Part shown: positions 17,322 to 26,751 of the stretch, piece by piece
How the letters are laid out: each line of letters begins with the position of its first letter
Numbering within the stretch: position 1 is the first letter of the stretch
Source of the DNA: Kiritimatiellia bacterium
GTDB taxonomy: Bacteria; Verrucomicrobiota; Kiritimatiellia; PWTM01
Length of the DNA: 64,000 nt
Assembly: GCA_026417735.1 (NCBI GenBank)
Contig: JAOACR010000009.1
Coordinates: 289,298 to 353,297 of the forward strand
Reading direction: 5' to 3'
Translations under genes and position numbers: made by a program
The notes under the pieces: generated by a model
What the model saw: only the letters and a program-made list of their open reading frames with translations
The model's database searches: none
What the model was told of the DNA's origin: nothing

Positions 17322-18304
17322 ACCGCCCCCGCGATCCGCTTCCTCCGTGGGCGGCCGCCACCTCCTCGCTGGCCGGTATTACGATCGATTGGGACGCCCC
17401 TCTCGCCCGCTGGACAACGTTCCAGCTGGGCGGACCCTGTACGGCACTGGTCCACTGCACCTCGCCGGAACCGCTACCGGAGCTGCTGGCGATCTTCGCG
17501 GCGCACCGGGTCCGCTGGCGCTTGCTCGGCGGCGGCTCGAACCTGCTGGTCGCCGACGAGGGGATCCCCGAGGTGGTCCTGCGGTTCGCCGACGGCCCGT
17601 TGAACCTCCGGCGGGACGGCGACGTGCTCGACGTCCCCGCCCATGCCGGGCTCGACGACCTGGCCGCGCAGTGCGCACGCTTGGGCTGGGACGGTTTCGT
17701 GTTTGCGAACGGCATTCCCGGAACCATCGGCGGAGCGATCGCGGGCAATGCGGGCGCGTTCGGCGACGACATCGGCTCCCGCGTCTGCTCGCTCATGATC
17801 GCAGACCCGGCCGGTCGCGTGCACGAAATCGGCCCCGCTCAGTGCGGTTTCCGCTATCGCCACAGCGCGCTCGCCGAGACCGGCTGGGTAATCTTGCGCG
17901 CGCGGCTCGCCGTTGCCGACGGTGACCCCGCTCGCTTGCAGGCCGAACGCGAGCGCATTCTCGCACTGCGACGCCAAAAACACCCAGACTGGCACATCCA
18001 GCCGACCGCAGGCAGTTTCTACCGCAACATCGAACCGACTTCTGCCGCAAAACAGCGTCAGGCCGCCGGCTGGTTTCTCGAACAGGCCGGTGCAAAAACT
18101 TTCCGGGAGGGCGGCGCGCGTGTGTTCGAACGCCACGCGAACATCATCGTCGCCGACGGCCCCGGCTGTCGCGCCGCACACGTGCACCGGCTCGCGTTGC
18201 GCATGGCCGCCGCGGTGCGCGAGCGGTTTGGCATCGAACTGATTCCCGAGGTTCGCCGATGGGGCGAGTTCGACCGGCCGGCGAGGGAGTGTGGCACACC
18301 ATGA
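17318..18304 (+). CDS. murB: UDP-N-acetylenolpyruvoylglucosamine reductase MurB
   Basis: 328 residues. The FAD-binding region shows WTTFQLGGPCTALV and LLGGGSNLLVADEGIPEVVL, followed by FANGIPGTIGGAIAGNAGAF. The substrate domain has the catalytic Ser motif AGSFYRNIEP and the C-terminal Glu in IELIPEVRRWG. It reduces the enolpyruvyl group in UDP-MurNAc synthesis in the cytoplasm. It starts in an ATGA overlap with the adenosyltransferase gene and is separated from the murG-murC cluster at 31887-34389, so the usual murC-murB neighbourhood is broken here. Confidence 0.95.
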   Translation: MNRPRDPLPPWAAATSSLAGITIDWDAPLARWTTFQLGGPCTALVHCTSPEPLPELLAIFAAHRVRWRLLGGGSNLLVADEGIPEVVLRFADGPLNLRRDGDVLDVPAHAGLDDLAAQCARLGWDGFVFANGIPGTIGGAIAGNAGAFGDDIGSRVCSLMIADPAGRVHEIGPAQCGFRYRHSALAETGWVILRARLAVADGDPARLQAERERILALRRQKHPDWHIQPTAGSFYRNIEPTSAAKQRQAAGWFLEQAGAKTFREGGARVFERHANIIVADGPGCRAAHVHRLALRMAAAVRERFGIELIPEVRRWGEFDRPARECGTP

Positions 18305-18338
18305 CCGGTCGTGCGCCCCGACCGCGAAGCGGGAACGT

Positions 18339-19823
18339 CTATTGAGCCGGCGGCAGCGCCGCCCGCCACCCCGCCCGGAGCTGAGCGGTCAGTTCGCGCA
18401 CCAGCTCCGCAGTCTCGGGACGGCCGGCGATGTTCTCGTTCTCCTGCGGATCCGTCGCATGGTCATAGAGCTCGACCGCGTCCACCCGATTCGTGTCCCG
18501 CCGGTCCACCCAGAGCGTGAACCGATAGCGCTCCGTTCGCATCGAATATCCCATCAGCGGGCGGCCCTCGTGCGTGCGGGGGTACTGGCTGAACGCTGCG
18601 CGCTTCCAGGGACGGGTCGGGTCCTCCAGCACCGGCCGGAAACTCGTGCCCTCGATGTGGTCCGGCAACGGCAGACCGCACAGCTCCGCGAGCGTCGGAT
18701 AGATGTCCACAAACTCGACGATCGCGTCAGTGGCGGTCCCCGCATATCGCATGCCCGGTACGGAGACGATCAGCGGTACGCGGGTGTCAAGCTCCATGTT
18801 CGTGTGCTTGCACCATGCGGCGTGCTCGCCGAGTTTCCAGCCGTGATCCCCCCAGACGACCACGATCGTGTTGGTCCGCAGCCCCAGACGTTCGAGCTCG
18901 TCCAACACGCGGCCGAGCTGCGCATCCATATAGCTGAGCGCGGCGTAGTAGCCGTGTTTCAACGTGCGGGCCAGCTCGTCCGGCAGAACGCGATCGCCGG
19001 GAATTCCCTCATACGCGCGCAGCTCGCTGCCCGGCGGCACCGCATAGGGCGGTGCGCCGCGCGGCGGAAAGGGATTCGGCGCCAGCGCGATCGCATTGCG
19101 ATCGTAGAGGTCCCAATACTTTTTCGGCGCGACAAACGGCAGATGCGGCCGAATGAAGCCGACCCCGAGCCAGAACGGCCGGTTGGTCCGTGCGATGTCG
19201 CGCAGCGCCGCGATCGCGAGGTCCGCCAGCGCGCCGTCATGGTAGGTGGAATCCGGTACGTCCGCGCACTCGTAGGCTGGCCCGTAGTCGCGCGGGCGCA
19301 GCGGCGGCAGTCCCCGCGCCGCACGGGCCTCTCGCTCCGCGACCTTCCGCGCCACCACCGCACGGTTTTCTGGCAGCGCGTACGTGCCGTGCGGTACCTT
19401 CGGCGAGCTCCACGGCACCGACCACGATGCCGGGTCGTCCAGCCCTCCATGATAGAGCTTGCCCATACCCTGCACGAACCAGCCGTGGTTCTTGAAGAGC
19501 TGCGGCAGCGTGACCACCCCCTTGCCCATCGTGCGGCGAAAATGGGTTTCCAGATCGTAGATCCGGGTCCTGTCCGGCCTCGCGCCGGTCATCAGACTGG
19601 TCCGCGATGGCGAACACACCGCCTGCTGGCAGTAGGCGCGGCGGAACACCATCCCCTCGCGCGCCAGCCGGTCGAGATTGGGGCTGCGCACGTGGGGAGC
19701 GCCATAGCAGCCGAGCTCCGGCCGCAGGTCGTCCACCGCGACGAACAGCACGTTCCATTGCGGCGCTGCTGCACTCGCCGCCGCGCACACCGCCGTCCAC
19801 AAGCCCATGAACCCTCTGTACAT
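18339..19823 (-). CDS. Type I sulfatase, iduronate-2-sulfatase-like
   Basis: 494 residues from the ATG at 19823, which has GGGAGGTG six to seven bases upstream; a longer in-frame start is rejected. A signal peptide (GLWTAVCAAASAAAPQ) precedes VLFVAVDDLRPELGCYG, a metal-site segment typical of iduronate-2-sulfatase-like enzymes, and QAVCSPSRTSLMTG with the CxPxR formylglycine site. DNAI-like segments such as VVVWGDHGWKLGEHAAWCKH follow. Likely periplasmic and active on sulfated glycans. The gene converges on murB and lies directly downstream of the two kinase genes, from which it is separated by about 54 bases; it may have its own control. Confidence 0.92.
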   Translation of the reverse strand: MYRGFMGLWTAVCAAASAAAPQWNVLFVAVDDLRPELGCYGAPHVRSPNLDRLAREGMVFRRAYCQQAVCSPSRTSLMTGARPDRTRIYDLETHFRRTMGKGVVTLPQLFKNHGWFVQGMGKLYHGGLDDPASWSVPWSSPKVPHGTYALPENRAVVARKVAEREARAARGLPPLRPRDYGPAYECADVPDSTYHDGALADLAIAALRDIARTNRPFWLGVGFIRPHLPFVAPKKYWDLYDRNAIALAPNPFPPRGAPPYAVPPGSELRAYEGIPGDRVLPDELARTLKHGYYAALSYMDAQLGRVLDELERLGLRTNTIVVVWGDHGWKLGEHAAWCKHTNMELDTRVPLIVSVPGMRYAGTATDAIVEFVDIYPTLAELCGLPLPDHIEGTSFRPVLEDPTRPWKRAAFSQYPRTHEGRPLMGYSMRTERYRFTLWVDRRDTNRVDAVELYDHATDPQENENIAGRPETAELVRELTAQLRAGWRAALPPAQ

Positions 19824-19877
19824 TCGGGCACCTCCCGCCGGAGCGCTCCACCGTCGGATCATCGCCGCACCTCCCAC

Positions 19878-21032
19878 CTACGCCGCTGGCTCGCGCGCCG
19901 TTGCCGGAAGCACCGCGTCTGCGAGCGTCACCGTGAATGTCGAGCCAACGTCTGGCTCGCTTCGCACCGTGACGTCCCCCTGATACAGCTGCGCGAGTTT
20001 TTTTACCGTCGAGAGACCGAGCCCGCTGCCGGAGATGTGCCGGGTCTTTTCGTTCCGGATGCGGGAGAACTCCTGGAACAGCCGGGCGGCCTCCGCCGCG
20101 GTCATGCCAATGCCGGTATCCTCCACCTCGATCGCGACCCCGCCGTCGCGCCGGCTCAGGCGCACCTCGACGCGTCCGCCATCCCGATTGTATTTCACCG
20201 CGTTCGTGAGCAGGTTGTTCAGAATGATTTCCAGTTCGCCGCGGTCGGCGGTCATCGTCACCGGTCCGTCCGCGCGCAGAACCACCGTGATCCGGCGCGC
20301 CGCAGCCTCCGTCGCAACTGTCTCGATTGCGGCCCGCGCGACCTCCGCGACATCCACCGGCTGCAGGTCCCGCCGGCGTTCGCCCGCCTCGATGCGCGTG
20401 AGGTCCAGCAGGTCAAAGATCAGCTTTCGCATCCCCTCCAGCCGCGCCAGCGCTCGCCGGATCTGCGCGTCATACGCGGAGAGGTCGTTGCCGAGCACGC
20501 GCTGCTCCAGCAGCTTCAGAATGCCCTCGACCGCGCCGATCGGCGCCTTGAGTTCGTGCGCGAGCACCGAAAGGAACTGCAGCCGAGTCTTTCGCCGTTC
20601 CTCCTCGAGCCGGCGCGCCCGCCGTTCGATCACCAGCGCGCGCGCCGCCTTCGTGACAACGCTCTCGAGCTCCTCCGGCCCGAAGGGTTTCGAGAGAAAG
20701 TCGAACGCGCCGTTGCGCGTCGCGCTCACCGCCACCTCGAGGGACGCAAACGCGGTGATCATGATCACCAGCAGATCCAGCCGCATCGCGCGGATCTCGC
20801 GCAGCAGATCGAGTCCCGAGCCGTCGGGCAGTTTGTAGTCGAGGATCACCAGATCGTAACGCGAGCGGCCGAGCAGCTCGCGCGCCGCCGCCATCGTGCC
20901 GGCGGTGTCCGTCTCGAACCCCGCCTCAAGCCCCAGATCCGGCAGCCGCACCATGTGCCGGCGCAGCACCCGCTGAGCCCCCAGGCACATGCCCGGCTCG
21001 TCATCCACCACCAACACCCGGAGCGTGTCCAT
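19878..21032 (-). CDS. Receiver-histidine kinase hybrid, no DNA-binding output
   Basis: 384 residues. Residues 1-125 form a receiver domain: LRVLVVDDEPGM acidic pair, LVILDYKLPDGSG phosphoacceptor Asp, MITAFAS and FLSKPFGPEEL Lys. A short coiled stretch leads to a HisKA domain (FLSVLAHELKAPIGAVEGIL, with the His) and a HATPase domain (NLLTNAVKYNRD, VEDTGIGM, GSGLGLSTVKKLAQLY). The start overlaps the stop of the upstream kinase gene by one base (TGATG). It probably receives phosphate from that kinase and may pass it on; no effector domain is present, so a third protein is needed to complete the pathway. Confidence 0.92.
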   Translation of the reverse strand: MDTLRVLVVDDEPGMCLGAQRVLRRHMVRLPDLGLEAGFETDTAGTMAAARELLGRSRYDLVILDYKLPDGSGLDLLREIRAMRLDLLVIMITAFASLEVAVSATRNGAFDFLSKPFGPEELESVVTKAARALVIERRARRLEEERRKTRLQFLSVLAHELKAPIGAVEGILKLLEQRVLGNDLSAYDAQIRRALARLEGMRKLIFDLLDLTRIEAGERRRDLQPVDVAEVARAAIETVATEAAARRITVVLRADGPVTMTADRGELEIILNNLLTNAVKYNRDGGRVEVRLSRRDGGVAIEVEDTGIGMTAAEAARLFQEFSRIRNEKTRHISGSGLGLSTVKKLAQLYQGDVTVRSEPDVGSTFTVTLADAVLPATAREPAA

Positions 21033-23026
21033 CAGACCTCCCGATCCGCGCGCGGCAGCGTCACGGTGAACGTGGTGCCGGTCGGACCGCGGGTCGGGTC
21101 AGCGTTCGAAACCACCTCGATCCGACCCCGGTGCATTTTGACGATCCCATACGCGACCGCCAAGCCGAGGCCGGTCCCCTTGCCGAGCTGCTTCGTGGTG
21201 AAGAATGGCTCGAAAATCTTCGGCAGATTCGCGGGCGGAATGCCGGTACCGGTGTCGCGAACCTCGATCACGACCTCGTCGCGCGTGCCGCGCGTCGCGA
21301 TCGTCAGATCGCCGCCTTGCGGCATCGCTTCCACCGCGTTCACGATCAGGTTGGTCAGCACCTGCAGAATCTGGTCCTCGTCCAGCTCCGCGATCGGATC
21401 ATCGAGTTGGTGCTGCACATAGACGCGCACGTTGTCCGGGATGATGACGCCCCGCCGGCAGCGGTCCACCAGCCGCACCACGTCCACCGGCTGCCGCACC
21501 ACCTTGTTCCGACGCGCGAAGTTCAACAGCCCGGAGACGATTTTCCGGCACCGGTCCGCCTGTTCCGCAATCAGCGCAACATCCTCCCGGCGCTCGCTGT
21601 CCGCTGGCAATTCGTCGAGCAGCAGTTTCGCGTAAAGCAGGATCACCCCCAGCGGGTTGTTGATCTCGTGTGCGATGCCGGCCGCCAGCTGCCCCATGCT
21701 GGCGAGCTTCTCCGCGTTGATCAGCGCCTGCCGCGCGCTGGCCAGCTCCGCGTTCGACTCGGACAGCTCCTTCAGCGACTCGCGCAGTCGGTCAATGGTA
21801 TAGGGCAGGCACATTTCGCTTTCCGCCAGTCCCAGATAAATCGCGGCGGCGTGTTCACGGCAGGTCGGATACCCGCACGCGCCACAGTTCAGCTCATCCT
21901 CCGGCGCCAGCTTCCCCATCATCTCGAGGATCCGCTTGAGCTCCAGCGGCGGAATCGCCGAGGGGGGGAGATTCTGCGCGCGGAAGCGGACGCTGAGGTC
22001 CAGCCCCTCAAGTCGGCGCGCAATTTCCGCCTGGCGCGCCGGATCCGTTTCCGCGACCCGACGCCGCGCGTACTGGCTCACCGCCGTACGGCGCCGGAAC
22101 AGCGGCGTCTCCACGCTCATGCCGGCCCCCATGATGCAGCCATTGCAGCAGAGGATCTCCAGCAGCCGCGCCTCGAGCGCACCGGCTGCAAAGTCGTTCA
22201 GCGCCTGAACAAACGCCGGCCGCCCGTCCGCGGCGACCACGTCGCCGGTCAGCAGATCCTCCACCACCCGCGCCGCCTGCAGCAGGCCCCGGCTGATCGG
22301 GAACAGCGTCCCGAGACCCGGGTGCGGCGGGTCGAACCCCGCGCCGTTCGGGCCGGGGCGGATGCCCGCCGCCTCGAGCATGCTGCGCAGCTCAATGAAC
22401 GTGAGCACCGCATCCACCTCCGGCCGGCCGTCCCCATCTGCTTCCACTTTTTTCGCAAGGCAAGGGCCGATGAACACGATCGCCAGATCATCCCCGTACA
22501 GACGGCGCAACGCGCGCGCCTCCGCGATCATCGGCGAGGCGATCGGGGCCAGATGCGGAACCAGTTCCGGCAGATACTTTTCCACGTACGCCACCAGCGC
22601 TGGACAGGTCGTCCCGATCCAGCGCCGGTCGCCCGGCTCGTTGAGCAGCTTCCGGTACTCCGCCGCGACCAGATCCGCGCCAAACGCCACCTCGCAAACC
22701 AGCGAAAACCCCAGCTGCCGGATCATGCCCGCGACCTGCGCGCCGTCGAGCTCCGGAAACTCGGCCGGAAAACTCGGCGCCACAATGGCGGCGACGCGCC
22801 GGCCGGAGCGCAGCAACGCCTCAACATCGGGGCGGGAATCGTAGACCTGCTTCGCGCTCTGGCTGCACACGCGGTAGCAGTTGCCGCAGCCGATGCAGCG
22901 CTCGGGCAGCACCTGCGCCTGCCCGCCCGCAATGCGGATCGCCTTCGCCGGGCAGTCGCGCACGCAGGTGTAGCACACGCGGCACCGCTCGCCGATCGTC
23001 CGGATCAACTGGCTGCCGGGCTTCAT
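21032..23026 (-). CDS. [FeFe]-hydrogenase-like sensory histidine kinase
   Basis: 664 residues from the ATG at 23026; a longer in-frame start would run into the metE promoter region. Domains in order: two [4Fe-4S] ferredoxin motifs (CRVCYTCVRDCP and CIGCGNCYRVC); a hydrogenase large-subunit C-terminal domain with the H-cluster loop Cys (TTCPALVAY, GPCLAKKVE, LCCNGCIMGAG); an additional iron-sulfur segment (CGACGYPTCREHA with a later Cys in SEMC); a coiled coil; HisKA (LAAGIAHEINNPLGVILLYA) and HATPase (LIVNAVEAM, DTGTGIPPANL, GKGTGLGLAVAYGIV). The arrangement matches sensory hydrogenase-kinase fusions. The proton-transfer Cys of the catalytic TSCCP loop is missing, so it likely senses redox state or H2 rather than turning it over. 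It is transcribed with the REC-kinase downstream. Confidence 0.9.
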   Translation of the reverse strand: MKPGSQLIRTIGERCRVCYTCVRDCPAKAIRIAGGQAQVLPERCIGCGNCYRVCSQSAKQVYDSRPDVEALLRSGRRVAAIVAPSFPAEFPELDGAQVAGMIRQLGFSLVCEVAFGADLVAAEYRKLLNEPGDRRWIGTTCPALVAYVEKYLPELVPHLAPIASPMIAEARALRRLYGDDLAIVFIGPCLAKKVEADGDGRPEVDAVLTFIELRSMLEAAGIRPGPNGAGFDPPHPGLGTLFPISRGLLQAARVVEDLLTGDVVAADGRPAFVQALNDFAAGALEARLLEILCCNGCIMGAGMSVETPLFRRRTAVSQYARRRVAETDPARQAEIARRLEGLDLSVRFRAQNLPPSAIPPLELKRILEMMGKLAPEDELNCGACGYPTCREHAAAIYLGLAESEMCLPYTIDRLRESLKELSESNAELASARQALINAEKLASMGQLAAGIAHEINNPLGVILLYAKLLLDELPADSERREDVALIAEQADRCRKIVSGLLNFARRNKVVRQPVDVVRLVDRCRRGVIIPDNVRVYVQHQLDDPIAELDEDQILQVLTNLIVNAVEAMPQGGDLTIATRGTRDEVVIEVRDTGTGIPPANLPKIFEPFFTTKQLGKGTGLGLAVAYGIVKMHRGRIEVVSNADPTRGPTGTTFTVTLPRADREV

Positions 23027-23125
23027 CGCGCCGAAACAACGTCCGACAGTCCGCCCCGTTTGTCGAGCCGCCCGGCCAGCCCCCCCGCTGCGCTGGCGCC
23101 GCGCGCCCGCCTCGCCCGTCGGGGC

Positions 23126-23154
23126 TTGACACAACCCGATTCCTCGCGAATGTT
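23126..23154 (+). promoter_or_regulatory. Promoter of metE
   Basis: A perfect TTGACA (23126-23131), 17 bases, then AATGTT (23149-23154), 45 bases before the metE ATG. I see no SAM or cobalamin riboswitch in the remaining leader, and GGGAG lies about nine bases before the ATG. Confidence 0.5.
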
Positions 23155-23198
23155 GTGCGCCCGGCCGCCGCGAAGGTTGCCGCATCGGGAGCACGATC

Positions 23199-25469
23199 AT
23201 GCTGACGCACACGCTCGGTTTCCCACGCATCGGCCTTCACCGAGAGCTCAAACGTGCCCAAGAGGCCTTCTGGAAGGGCGAACTCGACGAGGCAAGCCTC
23301 TTCGAGGTCGCGCGCGAGCTCCGACTCCGGCACTGGCAACTGCAACAGGCGGCCGGCGTGGACCTGGTGCCCGTCGGCGACTTCTCGCTCTATGATCACG
23401 TGCTCGACCACGCCGCGATGCTTGGCGCGGTGCCGGAGCGCTTCGGCCCGCCGCCCCCCCGCGTGGACACCACGCTGTATTTCAGGATGGCGCGGGGCGA
23501 CCACAACGCCGCGGCGATGGAGATGACGAAGTGGTTCGACACCAACTACCACTACATCGTGCCCGAGTTCCGGCCGGGGATGACGTTCCGGCTGTCCACC
23601 ACGCGGTTGTTCGATGAGCTCGACGAGGCGCTCGCGGCGGGTGTCCGCCCGAAGCCGGTGCTGCTCGGCCCGATCACGTTCCTGCACCTCGGCAAATCCG
23701 TCGAGCCGACGTTCGATCGCTGGTCGCTGCTGGCGGCGGTGGTCGCGGTCTACGAGCAGGTGCTCGCCAGGCTTCAGGCCCGTGCGGAGTGGATTCAGAT
23801 CGACGAGCCGGTCCTCGCGCTTGACCTATCGCCGGACATCCTGGCCCGCTTCGCTCCCGTCTATGCGAAACTGAAGGCGGCGGCAGGCAGCGCCCGCCTC
23901 CTGCTGGCGACCTATTTTGGCGGGCTGGGACCCCACACCGATACCGTCGCCACTCTGCCGGTGGACGCGGTGCACCTCGACTGCGTTCGGGCGCCCGATC
24001 AGGTGGCTGCGCTGCGTGGCTGGTTGCCCGAGCGGATGTGGGTCTCGCTCGGCATCGTCAACGGACGGAACATCTGGCGCGTCGAGGCAGATCGCGCGCT
24101 TGCGCTGATTCGCCGCGCCGCCGATCAGATCGGCGCGGAGCGGTTGATGCTCGGCACCTCCTGTTCGTTGCTGCATGTGCCGATTGATCTCGACGCAGAG
24201 ACCGCACTTGATCCGGAGCTGAGGTCCTGGATGGCGTTCGCGAAACAGAAGTGCGCGGAACTTCGACTGCTCGCCGACGCGTTCGAGGGACGCGCGGACC
24301 CGCACGCGCTCGAGTCGAACCGCGCGGCGTGGGCGTCGCGCCGGGCAAGCCCGCGCGCGGTACGCAGCGACGTCCGTACGCGCCTTGCGGCGATCACACC
24401 GGAGATGGCCCGCCGCGCCTCACCCTTCAGCGTCCGCCGCCGCGCGCAACAGCAGGCGCTCCGGTTGCCGCTGCTGCCAACGACCACCATCGGCAGCTTT
24501 CCCCAGACCGCGGAAATCCGCGCCGCCCGCGCGCGGTGGCGCTCTGGCTCGCTCTCCGAGGCCGACTACACCGCCGCGATGCGCGGATTTGTGCGCGACG
24601 TGATCCGCCGCCAGGAGGAGCTGGACCTCGACGTGCTCGTGCACGGGGAGCCCGAACGCAACGACATGGTCGAATACTTCGGCGAACAGCTCGACGGCTT
24701 CTGCTTCACCCGCAACGGCTGGGTGCAGAGCTACGGCAGCCGCTGCGTGAAGCCGCCCGTGATCTATGGCGACGTCGCGCGCAGCCGCCCGATGACGGTC
24801 GAATGGATTCGCTACGCGCAGTCGCTCAGCTCGCGCCCGGTCAAGGGCATGTTGACGGGGCCCGTCACGATTCTGTGCTGGAGCTTCGTGCGCGACGACC
24901 AGCCCCGCGCGGACACCTGCCGGCAGATCGCGCTCGCGATCCGGGACGAAGTGCTCGACCTCGAGCGTGCCGGCATCCGGGTGATCCAGATTGACGAGCC
25001 CGCGTTCCGCGAGGGCGCGCCGCTGCGCACGTCAGACTGGCCGGCCTATTTCGAGTGGGCGGCGGAGGCGTTCCGGCTGGCAGCCGCCGGCGTACGGGAC
25101 GAGACGCAGATCCACACCCACATGTGCTACAGCGAGTTCAACGAGATCCTGCCGTGGATCGCCGAGATGGACGCGGACGTGATCAGCATCGAGGCCAGCC
25201 GCAGCCGAATGGAGCTGCTGGCCGCCTTCCGGCGCCACGGCTATCCGAACGACGTCGGCCCCGGGGTCTACGACATTCACAGCCCGCGCGTACCCTCGGA
25301 AGAAGAGATCCTGGAGCTGCTGCGCCGTGCGCTGGAGGTGATCCCGCCAGAACGGCTCTGGGTGAACCCTGACTGCGGTCTGAAAACCCGCGAATGGCCC
25401 GAGACCACCGCGTCGTTGCGAAACATGGTCGCAGCGGCTAAGCGGTTGCGTCGCGAGCTTCAGCGCTGA
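23199..25469 (+). CDS. metE: Cobalamin-independent methionine synthase MetE
   Basis: 756 residues, full family length. The N-terminus (TLGFPRIGLHRELKRAQEAF) and the first barrel are intact; the C-terminal catalytic barrel carries LPTTTIGSFPQTAEIRAARA, DVLVHGEPERNDMVEYFGEQ, the zinc ligands HTHMCYSEFN and VNPDCGLKTREW, and QIDEPAFREGAPL. It transfers the methyl group of methyltetrahydrofolate polyglutamate to homocysteine. GGGAG lies nine bases before the ATG. It is divergent from the hydrogenase-like kinase gene and stands alone. Confidence 0.97.
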   Translation: MLTHTLGFPRIGLHRELKRAQEAFWKGELDEASLFEVARELRLRHWQLQQAAGVDLVPVGDFSLYDHVLDHAAMLGAVPERFGPPPPRVDTTLYFRMARGDHNAAAMEMTKWFDTNYHYIVPEFRPGMTFRLSTTRLFDELDEALAAGVRPKPVLLGPITFLHLGKSVEPTFDRWSLLAAVVAVYEQVLARLQARAEWIQIDEPVLALDLSPDILARFAPVYAKLKAAAGSARLLLATYFGGLGPHTDTVATLPVDAVHLDCVRAPDQVAALRGWLPERMWVSLGIVNGRNIWRVEADRALALIRRAADQIGAERLMLGTSCSLLHVPIDLDAETALDPELRSWMAFAKQKCAELRLLADAFEGRADPHALESNRAAWASRRASPRAVRSDVRTRLAAITPEMARRASPFSVRRRAQQQALRLPLLPTTTIGSFPQTAEIRAARARWRSGSLSEADYTAAMRGFVRDVIRRQEELDLDVLVHGEPERNDMVEYFGEQLDGFCFTRNGWVQSYGSRCVKPPVIYGDVARSRPMTVEWIRYAQSLSSRPVKGMLTGPVTILCWSFVRDDQPRADTCRQIALAIRDEVLDLERAGIRVIQIDEPAFREGAPLRTSDWPAYFEWAAEAFRLAAAGVRDETQIHTHMCYSEFNEILPWIAEMDADVISIEASRSRMELLAAFRRHGYPNDVGPGVYDIHSPRVPSEEEILELLRRALEVIPPERLWVNPDCGLKTREWPETTASLRNMVAAAKRLRRELQR

Positions 25470-25815
25470 ACCTCGCCGGCCGTCCTTCCCGATCCGCTAC
25501 CTTCACCCCGGAACACGGCGGCCGCCCGAACGGTCGGAAATTAGCGCCTGGCGAGGCGGTCCGGAATTCTTCCCCTCGCGCGACGAAGGTCACAGACGAC
25601 CAGCCCGGCCGGCACTACGTTCGAGGGTGTCCGGCCGAGGTGAAACCTCGGTGTCAAACCACCGCGCCGCATCCTTCGGGTGCCGCGGGTCGCGCACTGC
25701 TCCACCCCGCCACCGCTCGGCTTCCGCCTCTGCTTGACCGGCAGCGGCATCTTCAGACGCGGTGCGCGTCAAACGAGTGCTCGATACGACCGCTCACGCC
25801 GACCGTCGCACGTCT
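25470..25815. other. Intergenic region between metE and the EamA gene
   Basis: 346 bases between convergent genes. It contains one short perfect hairpin (25635-25651) and a minus-strand reading stretch (about 25623-25670) whose translation RWFDTEVSPRPDTL faintly resembles the N-terminus of an ECF sigma factor. No complete gene, RNA or repeat is recognised. Confidence 0.5.
25635..25651. repeat. Short perfect inverted repeat
   Basis: CCGAGGT and ACCTCGG flank a three-base loop. It lies downstream of both metE and the EamA gene but is not followed by a T tract on either strand, so a terminator role is uncertain. Confidence 0.35.
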
Positions 25816-26709
25816 TCACCAGCGCCGGAAGAGCAGCGCTACCCCCAACACGGCGAGCACCGCTCCGATCAACGCGCGGCTGGTGATCCGCTCCCGCCCG
25901 ACCGCGCGACTGAGCGGCAGAATCAGCACGGGGGTGGTCGCCGCAAAGGTCTGCGCCAAGCCGGCGGGAATGCGGCTTAACGCGTAAAGCATCAGCGTCA
26001 CCCCGAGGAACGGCCCCATCAGTGCGCCGAGCGCGACCAGTGCCAGCGCGCGATGATCCCGCAGGGCTCGTTTCAGCCGCCCCCCTTCCCGGCGCGCGAT
26101 CGCCAGCAGCGCAAAACAGGTCGCCCCCCCCAACATCCTGAGCGCCGAGGCCCCCCATACGGAGCCGAACCCCGGCAACCCCTCCTTGGCCAGCACCATG
26201 CCGAACGCCTGGCCCATGCTGCCACCGAGCGCCAGCGCGTAGCCCCGCGCCGTTCCACGCCGCCTCCCCGTTGCCTCCTCGCGCTCCGTCACCACCGTCA
26301 TCACGCCCGCCAGCGTCACCGCCATGGCGCCGTATTGTCCAACTGAAAGCCGTTCGCCCAGCCGCACCGCCGCCAGCACCACGGTGAGCGGCGGCGCCAG
26401 CGACATCACCAAGAGACTGTGCCGCGGTCCGATCTCCACCAACGCACGAAACAAGCAAAGGTCGCCGAAGAAGTAACCGGCAACACCAGAGAGCAACAAC
26501 AGCGCCCAGCTGCGCGGCGGTGCCTCGAGCGGGAGGAGCGAGCCGGTCTGCCATGCCACCAGCCCGATCACCAGCGGCAACGCCACAGCGAACCGCAGCA
26601 CATTGACCGGAATAGAACCGATCCTCTCGCCCGCCAGCGAGAAGGACATGGCGCTGACCGTCCAGCAGACCGCAGTCAGCAGCGCGGCCCACTCGCCCGC
26701 CCGGGTCAC
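25816..26709 (-). CDS. EamA/DMT family transporter
   Basis: 297 residues starting with GTG. Ten hydrophobic segments form two repeated EamA domains: the first includes VPVNVLRFAVALPLVIGLVA-like sequence and GYFFGDLCLFRALVEIGPRH, the second ASALRMLGGATCFALLAI and GVTLMLYALSRIPAGLAQTF followed by TTPVLILPLSRAVGRERIT. The family exports metabolites such as amino acids or nucleobases; substrate unknown. It is 42 bases downstream of the PTS EIIA gene on the same strand and probably in the same transcript. Confidence 0.9.
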   Translation of the reverse strand: MTRAGEWAALLTAVCWTVSAMSFSLAGERIGSIPVNVLRFAVALPLVIGLVAWQTGSLLPLEAPPRSWALLLLSGVAGYFFGDLCLFRALVEIGPRHSLLVMSLAPPLTVVLAAVRLGERLSVGQYGAMAVTLAGVMTVVTEREEATGRRRGTARGYALALGGSMGQAFGMVLAKEGLPGFGSVWGASALRMLGGATCFALLAIARREGGRLKRALRDHRALALVALGALMGPFLGVTLMLYALSRIPAGLAQTFAATTPVLILPLSRAVGRERITSRALIGAVLAVLGVALLFRRW

Positions 26710-26751
26710 GGCCGCTCAGCGCCCCGGCCGGCGCGGTGCACCGCCCCGGGC

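Noticed and set aside
18291..21422. A plus-strand open frame of about 1040 codons
   Set aside because: It is antisense to a sulfatase and a REC-kinase gene with clear motifs; its translation is Arg/His/Pro-rich with no domain. Long antisense frames are expected at this GC content.
23131..23156. ACAAC..GTTGT inverted repeat over the metE promoter
   Set aside because: Five-base arms at a 16-base distance are easily found by chance; not called an operator.
23027..23198. A SAM or cobalamin riboswitch before metE
   Set aside because: The 45-base leader downstream of the promoter is too short, and no conserved core is seen.
21131..23395. A plus-strand open frame of about 750 codons
   Set aside because: Antisense of the hydrogenase-like kinase; no recognisable motif.
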